This document shows positions 7,495 through 12,409 of a stretch of 12,409 nucleotides of DNA, piece after piece (the first letter of the stretch is position 1; every line of letters begins with the position of its first letter). Both the position numbers and the translations under genes were made by a program. Where the stretch lies: the NCBI GenBank assembly GCA_938039345.1, contig CALHVB010000160.1:1-12409 (forward strand), written 5' to 3'. The notes below the pieces were generated by a model. The model searched no databases, was not told the DNA's origin, and saw only the letters and a program-made list of their open reading frames with translations. The stretch comes from an uncultured Sediminicola sp. (GTDB lineage Bacteria; Bacteroidota; Bacteroidia; Flavobacteriales; Flavobacteriaceae).

Positions 7495-7987
7495 AAAAGT
7501 CCTATTTTTTGTTTTTATACTCCTAAGTTTTGCTGATGTTACGGCACAAAGAAATACAGCCAAACTTCAAATAGAAAATACCTTAGATAGTTGGCATAAA
7601 GCAGCAGCAGAAGCAAATTTTGAAGCTTATTTTGATAAAATGACAGATGATAGCGTTTTTATAGGAACAGATGCTACAGAAAATTGGCAAAACAAAGCCT
7701 TTAAAACTTTTTCTAAACCTTATTTTGATCAAGGAAAAGCTTGGAATTTTAAAGCAGTAGAGCGAAACATATATGTAAATAAAGCAGAAGATTTTGCTTG
7801 GTTTGATGAGTTGTTAGATACGCAAATGAAACTTTGTAGAGGCTCTGGCGTTTTAAAAAAAGTAAACGGAAATTGGAAAATAGCACATTACGTATTATCC
7901 ATTGCTATTCCTAATGAAAAGGTATCAGAAGTAGTGCAACTAAAAAAAGAAGCGGATAGTTTACTCACTATTAAATTAGCCGAATAA
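7487..7987 (+). CDS. Secreted NTF2/SnoaL-like (DUF4440-type) protein
   Basis: The 166-residue product has an N-terminal signal peptide with likely cleavage after VTA (residue 20). The mature part has the order of a SnoaL_3/DUF4440 cone: an initial helix with DSWHKAAAEANFEAYFDKM, then DDSVFIGTDATENW, a helix, VNKAEDFAWFDELLD, and finally the strand pair GSGVLKKVNGNWKIAHYVLS. These proteins share the NTF2-like pocket and have very varied or unknown activities. I see no clear catalytic set, so no substrate can be given. It overlaps the preceding lipoprotein gene by 8 nt and is followed by a strong terminator hairpin, which makes it the last gene of the plus-strand block. Confidence 0.85.
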   Translation: MNKKVLFFVFILLSFADVTAQRNTAKLQIENTLDSWHKAAAEANFEAYFDKMTDDSVFIGTDATENWQNKAFKTFSKPYFDQGKAWNFKAVERNIYVNKAEDFAWFDELLDTQMKLCRGSGVLKKVNGNWKIAHYVLSIAIPNEKVSEVVQLKKEADSLLTIKLAE

Positions 7988-8012
7988 TTTTATAAAAGAT
8001 TCCATAAACAAA

Positions 8013-8045
8013 AAAGCGAGCTACTTCAAAAGAATAGCTCGCTTT
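8013..8045. terminator. Bidirectional hairpin terminator between convergent genes
   Basis: Perfect 11-bp stem, AAAGCGAGCTA with TAGCTCGCTTT, and an 11-nt loop that can form three more pairs. The plus strand ends in CTTTATTATTATTTT and the minus strand in CGCTTTTTTG. It sits 26 nt after the NTF2-like gene and 20 nt after the end of the convergent TPR gene, so it can serve both. Confidence 0.88.
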
Positions 8046-8065
8046 ATTATTATTTTAAAGTGTAT

Positions 8066-8755
8066 TTATTTCTTTACTTCAGGGTTAGCTTTTCTTGTTT
8101 CTAGCGCTTGTTTTGTTAAACTTGCTAAATTAAAATTAGGATCAATTTTTAGTGCTTCATCAATACTAGTTAAAGCAGCATCTATATTTTGGTCAGATTG
8201 GTATTGCGCTAAAGCTTTAATATGAATAAATGCAGCTTTTAAAGAAGCTTCGTAAGGTTGCTGTCTTTCGTAAAAAGCATATTTCATATCATCTTTAACA
8301 TTTGCAAGACCATAGGTTATATTTTGATTTGCACCAGCATAATCTCCCGTCATTATTTTTAAATCTGCCAATTCATAAGCTAAATAAGGCGAAGGAGTTT
8401 TTTTAAAAAGTACTTCAAATTGCTCTATAGCTCGTTTGGGTTGGTTTATTGCTTTTAAGGATATGGCTTTAATTTGCACAGCTAAATCAGAATCGGTATC
8501 ATTCTTATCTACACCAATTGTATTTAAAGCTTGTAAATGTTGGCCATTATTAACGTATACATAAGCTAAAGTATCTCTACGAGCTACAGAAGGCGCAATA
8601 ACATTTAAGTGTGTTAATGCATTAATAATACCTGTAACATCACCTTGTTGTTTCATTTGTTTATAGAAACCTTCGTAATGCTTTTGTAGTTCGCTTTTAG
8701 TTTGCGCATTAGTAAAGCTGGCACATAATAAAAGAATAAATAAAAACTTTTTCAT
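8066..8755 (-). CDS. Periplasmic TPR-repeat protein
   Basis: A 229-residue protein with a signal peptide (MKKFLFILLLCASFTNA, cleavage likely after residue 17). The rest is all-helical with TPR-like spacing: ALAYVY-type helices around 62-80, KAISLKAINQPKRAIEQFEVLFKK (about 96-119), LAYELADLKIMTGDYAGANQNI (about 125-146) and a good C-terminal repeat, IDAALTSIDEALKIDPNF (191-208). TPR proteins act as scaffolds, so the partner is unknown. A TAGTTTTG -7 box lies 24 nt upstream of the ATG, and the gene shares the bidirectional terminator at 8013-8045. There is no operon partner downstream. The next minus-strand gene is 109 nt upstream and ends before this promoter. Confidence 0.85.
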   Translation of the reverse strand: MKKFLFILLLCASFTNAQTKSELQKHYEGFYKQMKQQGDVTGIINALTHLNVIAPSVARRDTLAYVYVNNGQHLQALNTIGVDKNDTDSDLAVQIKAISLKAINQPKRAIEQFEVLFKKTPSPYLAYELADLKIMTGDYAGANQNITYGLANVKDDMKYAFYERQQPYEASLKAAFIHIKALAQYQSDQNIDAALTSIDEALKIDPNFNLASLTKQALETRKANPEVKK

Positions 8756-8778
8756 TTTCTAAATAATTTTAAGTGCGC

Positions 8779-8786
8779 CAAAACTA
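8779..8786 (-). promoter_or_regulatory. Predicted Bacteroidota -7 box for the TPR gene
   Basis: TAGTTTTG on the minus strand fits TAnnTTTG exactly and ends 23 nt before the ATG, which gives a short leader. I see no TTG at the expected -33 position (only a TTAAC-like sequence), so it remains a prediction. Confidence 0.5.
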
Positions 8787-8864
8787 TTAAATTATTTTTA
8801 GTATTGTGTTAAGAAAACCTTTAAAGGAGTAAAAATCAACAAAATAAAATGAAAAGTTGTGGCT

Positions 8865-9248
8865 TTAAAAGTGGGGAGTATTAAATACTAAAGCATTTTC
8901 ATTTTTATAAGTCCTTAACAAACTAGCATAAAAAGCAATACTCTTATCATCTTTTTCTATGCAATTTTTTAAAAAACTAAATAGATTACCATACCATATA
9001 TTAGTTTTTACTAGTGGTAAATCTTGCACTATTTTTCTAGAGCTATAAGAACTATCATCTAAAATCATGTTCATATAAACTCTATTTCTATGGTAATCAA
9101 AAGAAACATCTACAGCATTGTAATGCTTTTTTAGAATGGTGATATGAAGTTTTTCAAATTTTTCAATCATTCTTTGACTGGAACAACTTACGGTAATTAA
9201 GTTTTTAAATTCAGATATAATTTTTGCTCTTAGCCAGGTTTCTTTCAT
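8865..9248 (-). CDS. Unrecognised 127-residue cytoplasmic protein
   Basis: There is no signal peptide or membrane helix. The sequence begins with a helix-like WLRAKIISEFKNL, has two near-adjacent strands (VDVSFDYHRNRVYMNMIL, about 67-84), and ends in a helical segment with FLKNCIEKD and FYASLLRTY. It is basic and holds two cysteines (22 and 96). I recognise no family. The coding case rests on a 384-nt open frame, an A-rich start region (AAAAAAAAGAATG), and an exact TACCTTTG -7 box 22 nt upstream. It stands alone between the SDR and TPR genes on the same strand. A 17-bp palindrome upstream (9305-9321) suggests regulated expression. Confidence 0.65.
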   Translation of the reverse strand: MKETWLRAKIISEFKNLITVSCSSQRMIEKFEKLHITILKKHYNAVDVSFDYHRNRVYMNMILDDSSYSSRKIVQDLPLVKTNIWYGNLFSFLKNCIEKDDKSIAFYASLLRTYKNENALVFNTPHF

Positions 9249-9270
9249 TCTTTTTTTTCGCTTTTTCTTT

Positions 9271-9278
9271 CAAAGGTA
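9271..9278 (-). promoter_or_regulatory. Predicted Bacteroidota -7 box for the 127-residue gene
   Basis: TACCTTTG on the minus strand fits TAnnTTTG exactly and lies 22 nt upstream of the ATG at 9248. No clear TTG is present about 19-23 nt further upstream. Confidence 0.5.
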
Positions 9279-9304
9279 AAAGGAAATTAGCTTTTGGTAA
9301 ACTT

Positions 9305-9321
9305 ATTTAACAGTGTTAAAT
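9305..9321. promoter_or_regulatory. 17-bp palindrome, candidate operator
   Basis: ATTTAACAGTGTTAAAT is a perfect inverted repeat with 8-bp arms around a central G. It is centred about 48 nt upstream of the transcription start expected from the -7 box at 9271-9278. This is a plausible site for a dimeric regulator. No T-run follows on the minus strand, so a terminator for the SDR gene is less likely. Confidence 0.45.
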
Positions 9322-9357
9322 GAGCTTTGTTGTGAAAGTATGTATTTGTGTTGTGAA

Positions 9358-10173
9358 CTATTCAAAAATAGATGTGAGGAATTTAAAATCATTAACACGT
9401 ATTAATCTGTCAGAAATTATTTTCTTCCCTTTTTGGGTATTATTATCTGTATAACAAGGGGTTGGAATATTTAATTTTTCTGCCTGTATGGTGTAATATT
9501 CTTTCTTTGATGGGTGTAATGGGTAAACGGCATTAAAAATAGTGTTCCAATAATTTTTTGCTACAATGGTTTTTATAACGCTAACGCAATCGTTTAAGTG
9601 AATAAGATTTACAGGAAAATTACCATTGGATACCGTTGTTTTTTTAGATAAGTTTATAACGGGGTGTCTATCAGGGCCAATAAGTCCTGCGAATCTAATT
9701 ACGGTAGTTTCTAATTCTTTGTCATTAAGAAATAGGTGTTCAGATGCTAACATTTGTTTTCCAGAAGCTGTTATGGGTACTGCTATAGTATCTTCGGTAA
9801 CATCGCCATCTATATTTCCGTAGACAGAGGTACTGCTAGCAAAGATTACTTTTTTTACATCTGATTTTTTTATTGCGGCATGTAGCAATTGCATTTTTTG
9901 CACATAACTTTCTTTAGGAGTATTTGTGCCTCTTAATTTAGGAGGGATATTTATAATGATGACATCTAAATTTTTTAAGAAAGCAGTAATATCTCCTTCA
10001 ATTTTTTCTTGAGTTAGTGTTACTATAAAAGGGATAATTTTATGAGTGCTTAAATGCGATTTTTTATCTTTAGAAGTGGTGGTGCCCAATACCGTATATC
10101 CGTCTTTTACAAAAGATTTTGCTAAAGGTAAACCAAGCCAACCACAACCAGTAATGCCTATTGTTTTATTCAA
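9358..10173 (-). CDS. YeeZ-like atypical SDR, NAD(P)-dependent epimerase/dehydratase family
   Basis: A 271-residue Rossmann protein. GITGCGWLGLPLA (6-18) is the dinucleotide loop, NIPP (75-78) is a strand-end motif, and SSTSVYGN (113-120) carries the SDR serine/tyrosine region. Where extended SDRs have the catalytic YxxxK, this protein has ITASGKQMLASE (134-145): the lysine side is kept but the usual tyrosine is not. This is the pattern I associate with E. coli YeeZ-like atypical SDRs, whose substrate is unknown. RFAGLIGPDRHP (160-171) and LIHLNDCV are further family signs. The start is TTG at 10173, whose bases overlap the TGA of the upstream peptidase gene as TTGA. The next in-frame Met is residue 94, after the nucleotide-binding loop. 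It is the second gene of a minus-strand operon with the peptidase. Confidence 0.85.
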   Translation of the reverse strand: MNKTIGITGCGWLGLPLAKSFVKDGYTVLGTTTSKDKKSHLSTHKIIPFIVTLTQEKIEGDITAFLKNLDVIIINIPPKLRGTNTPKESYVQKMQLLHAAIKKSDVKKVIFASSTSVYGNIDGDVTEDTIAVPITASGKQMLASEHLFLNDKELETTVIRFAGLIGPDRHPVINLSKKTTVSNGNFPVNLIHLNDCVSVIKTIVAKNYWNTIFNAVYPLHPSKKEYYTIQAEKLNIPTPCYTDNNTQKGKKIISDRLIRVNDFKFLTSIFE

Positions 10174-12409
10174 AATTTTATTGTTTTTACCACTAAGATA
10201 GCATCATTTAAAACAAAAGGTTTAGGAATGTTATCTTCTGGTCTTTTAGGAATAGTAAATAACGGATTTTTTAGTAAATCATTAGACGATTCGTATAGTG
10301 TTAATTCTAATTCTTTATCTTTTGGTATTACAATATCTATCTCGGTGTAGTTTGTACCATTAAGATAATGTGATATTAATTTTTTATGTTTTATTTTAGA
10401 ATTACGTTCTTTTAAAATAGCTACATCAATAGCAACATTATTAACAGATGCTTTATTAATGGTTATGTTATTAGAAAATACTTCTAATCTATGTGCCAGT
10501 CGTTGTGGCGTAATACAGATAGTTAAGTGTCTTTGCTTATCAATAACAGTATCTTTTGTTGTTTCTATTTTTGGAAGGGCAATAGCTTTTAATGGTGCAT
10601 TAGAAACCTGTGTAAAATGTGTGTTATATTTGCTAGGTAAGGTTAAATAGTTGTTTTTCTCTGTGTCTTTATTTTGTTTAATGTATTGTTTTGTCCAATC
10701 ACTAATTACATGGTCATAGGTAGCCCATTGTGCAGTATTGGTGTTTGCATTTAATACATATAATAAGCTTGTAGGTTTTGCATTTTCTACTGAGAAGCCA
10801 GCATTAAAATGAGCAGAAACCATAAAGGCTACAGCCAAAAACAAGCTAAGGAACGCCCATTTTCCTTTGCTTTTGTAAAATCCGAAAATTGGTAATAATA
10901 AAATAAAAGTAAGTGTTGTTAATGCTGTTGCTGCTACCATCATTTTTAAACCTAATCCTACAGGAAACATTTTAATAAAAGGACTATAAATCCACAATGC
11001 GGGTATAGCTAAAAATACGAGTAGATAGGGGTTTGGTTGTTTTTGGTTTATAAGTACTAAAAACGAAACCAATAAGGCAAATAATGGAATTATAAAGAAA
11101 CTTGCACCTGGTAAATAGGCTGCTATTGCTCCGCAAATGATAAGCCATATTACAATAGGAGCTACTAATAGATTTGGCGTGGTTATTTTAGAAAACTTTT
11201 TATAGAGCCAAAAACAAATAGTAATAGATAAGAAGCTAAAAGCAGCAATATAGGTATAACCGTTATAGGTAAACCCTTGTAATATGTCTTTATATTGCGG
11301 GTATATTAATTTTAAGAGTGGCCAACTATAAAAACCTATAGTACCATTTATTATTAATGATAGTAATAGTGGTAAAAAACCTTTAAGGCTATCTTTTAGG
11401 TTTAGCGTTTTCTTTTTAAAGCCACTTATAAGTAGCAGTACAAAACAGAATAAAGCAAAGGCAAACATAGGCCATACCCAGTCGAAAGGGTATGATACTA
11501 GTTTAAAAAATGGAATATTGAAATATATATGGTCTGTTTTGCTTTTTGTTTCCTCTAGGTCTATAGTACTAAAATGATTTAATAAAGGAACCAAATAACT
11601 TCCTTGGTGAGTAAGGGTGTTTTTATCTAATCTTTCGTATGAATCTCTAACCGTATGGTAATCATAATGATCATCTATAAAGGCAAAATTAAAACCTTGT
11701 ATATTTTTATCTTCTCTAAAAACAGTTAAGTCAGTATCATTAGGCAGCATTTTATAAATACTATAAGCTAAAGAATTAGCAACAGGGTATTTGGGGTTAG
11801 CATTAGTAAATTCTTTTATAAGCTTGCTATTTCCGTCATTGGTTTCAATAAGCATAATACTTTGTCCGCCACTACCTCTAGCTTCAAAATTTAAAACAAG
11901 CCCAACATCATTGGCCCACGGGTGTTGGTTAACAAATAAATCGGCACCATTTAATCCAATTTCTTCTGCATCGGAAAATAGAATAATAATATCATTTTTT
12001 GGAGTTTCTTTTTTTGCTAAGAAAGCACGTATACCCTCTAATATAGTAGCAACGCCACTACCTGCATCACTAGCCCCTAAAGAAGAATGCGGATGACTAT
12101 CATAGTGGGTAAGTAATAAAAGTGATTTTCTAGAAGGGTCGGAACCTTTAATTTTTGCTATAATATTAGTTGCTTTACACATGTTTGCCCAATCACCAGC
12201 AGTATAAGCTTCTTGTAATTGTGTTTTTAAGCTCATGCTTTGTAATTGAAATGTAATATAATGTTGAGCTTTTATATGGCCATCTGACCCAACGCCATGA
12301 GGTTGCTTAGAAAGTGTAGATACATGTTGTAATGCCCTATCCGTAGAAAAAGTTGTTTCAGAGATTTTAATATCACTTTTATAACTAGGCATAGCACTTT
12401 TAAAGCTCC
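10170..12409 (-). CDS. Membrane-anchored M28 family metallopeptidase (5' partial)
   Basis: An N-terminal M28 zinc peptidase domain, then a multi-pass membrane region and a C-terminal extracytoplasmic domain. Numbered from the ATG at 12392, the dizinc site is complete: THYDSHP (His96, Asp98), GASDAGSG (Asp109), FSDAEEIG (Glu143 catalytic, Glu144), FEARGSGG (Glu170) and DYHTVRDS (His246). About eight hydrophobic segments follow between residues 301 and 535. The last 200 residues or so look beta-rich. This layout resembles ERMP1/Fxna-type M28 proteins. It is probably an aminopeptidase with its active site outside the cytoplasm, substrate unknown. The frame stays open from the ATG to the window edge, and homologues I know carry an N-terminal membrane helix before the PxYKxD-like start, so the true start is probably outside the window. 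It overlaps the SDR gene by 4 nt. Confidence 0.88.
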   Translation of the reverse strand, partial: SFKSAMPSYKSDIKISETTFSTDRALQHVSTLSKQPHGVGSDGHIKAQHYITFQLQSMSLKTQLQEAYTAGDWANMCKATNIIAKIKGSDPSRKSLLLLTHYDSHPHSSLGASDAGSGVATILEGIRAFLAKKETPKNDIIILFSDAEEIGLNGADLFVNQHPWANDVGLVLNFEARGSGGQSIMLIETNDGNSKLIKEFTNANPKYPVANSLAYSIYKMLPNDTDLTVFREDKNIQGFNFAFIDDHYDYHTVRDSYERLDKNTLTHQGSYLVPLLNHFSTIDLEETKSKTDHIYFNIPFFKLVSYPFDWVWPMFAFALFCFVLLLISGFKKKTLNLKDSLKGFLPLLLSLIINGTIGFYSWPLLKLIYPQYKDILQGFTYNGYTYIAAFSFLSITICFWLYKKFSKITTPNLLVAPIVIWLIICGAIAAYLPGASFFIIPLFALLVSFLVLINQKQPNPYLLVFLAIPALWIYSPFIKMFPVGLGLKMMVAATALTTLTFILLLPIFGFYKSKGKWAFLSLFLAVAFMVSAHFNAGFSVENAKPTSLLYVLNANTNTAQWATYDHVISDWTKQYIKQNKDTEKNNYLTLPSKYNTHFTQVSNAPLKAIALPKIETTKDTVIDKQRHLTICITPQRLAHRLEVFSNNITINKASVNNVAIDVAILKERNSKIKHKKLISHYLNGTNYTEIDIVIPKDKELELTLYESSNDLLKNPLFTIPKRPEDNIPKPFVLNDAILVVKTIKF

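Noticed and set aside
8818..8827. CCTTTAAAGG palindrome as a terminator for the 127-residue gene
   Set aside because: Ten bases with no loop cannot form a stable hairpin. It may be a weak protein site or chance.
11791..12096. Plus-strand frame of 101 codons inside the M28 peptidase gene
   Set aside because: It is antisense to the conserved zinc-site region of the peptidase, with no family motif of its own.

Overview
The window is an AT-rich, densely packed stretch of chromosome that looks like a marine or soil member of the Flavobacteriaceae (phylum Bacteroidota). Four things support this. Shine-Dalgarno sequences are almost absent and start regions are A-rich. Two genes have TAnnTTTG-type -7 boxes. 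There is a MoaC-MoaB fusion. A polyamine cluster with a deoxyhypusine-synthase-like enzyme sits next to a RimB-RimK fusion gene. No tRNA, rRNA, CRISPR array, intact insertion sequence or phage gene was seen.

Layout, left to right. (1) 1-532: 3' part of a bifunctional molybdenum-cofactor gene (moaC end plus complete moaB domain), then an unrecognised lipoprotein (544-1263) whose C-terminal third resembles the periplasmic domain of ExbD/TolR, then a 12-bp stem hairpin (1320-1348). (2) 1264-1819: a 556-bp region without a convincing gene, holding that hairpin, several inverted repeats and fragments of reading frame. (3) 1820-5471: a tight plus-strand operon of arginine decarboxylase, agmatinase, a deoxyhypusine/homospermidine-synthase-like protein and a 90-residue acidic protein. 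These probably convert arginine to agmatine, putrescine and then homospermidine. (4) 5557-6927: a RimB-type peptidase domain fused to a RimK-type ATP-grasp glutamate ligase, starting at TTG. (5) 6985-7987: two overlapping genes for a small lipoprotein and a secreted NTF2/SnoaL-like protein. (6) 8013-8045: a bidirectional hairpin terminator where plus- and minus-strand genes converge. (7) Minus strand, 12409 down to 8066: a membrane-embedded M28 metallopeptidase (5' end outside the window), a YeeZ-like atypical SDR that overlaps it by 4 nt and starts at TTG, an unrecognised 127-residue protein, and a periplasmic TPR protein. The last two each have their own -7 box, and a 17-bp palindrome lies upstream of the 127-residue gene.

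Most of the window is ordinary flavobacterial core genome. The points most worth following are the four-gene polyamine operon with its unexplained small acidic partner, the fusion of a glutamate-chain ligase to its likely antagonist peptidase, the ExbD-like lipoprotein, and the structured non-coding region ahead of the polyamine genes.
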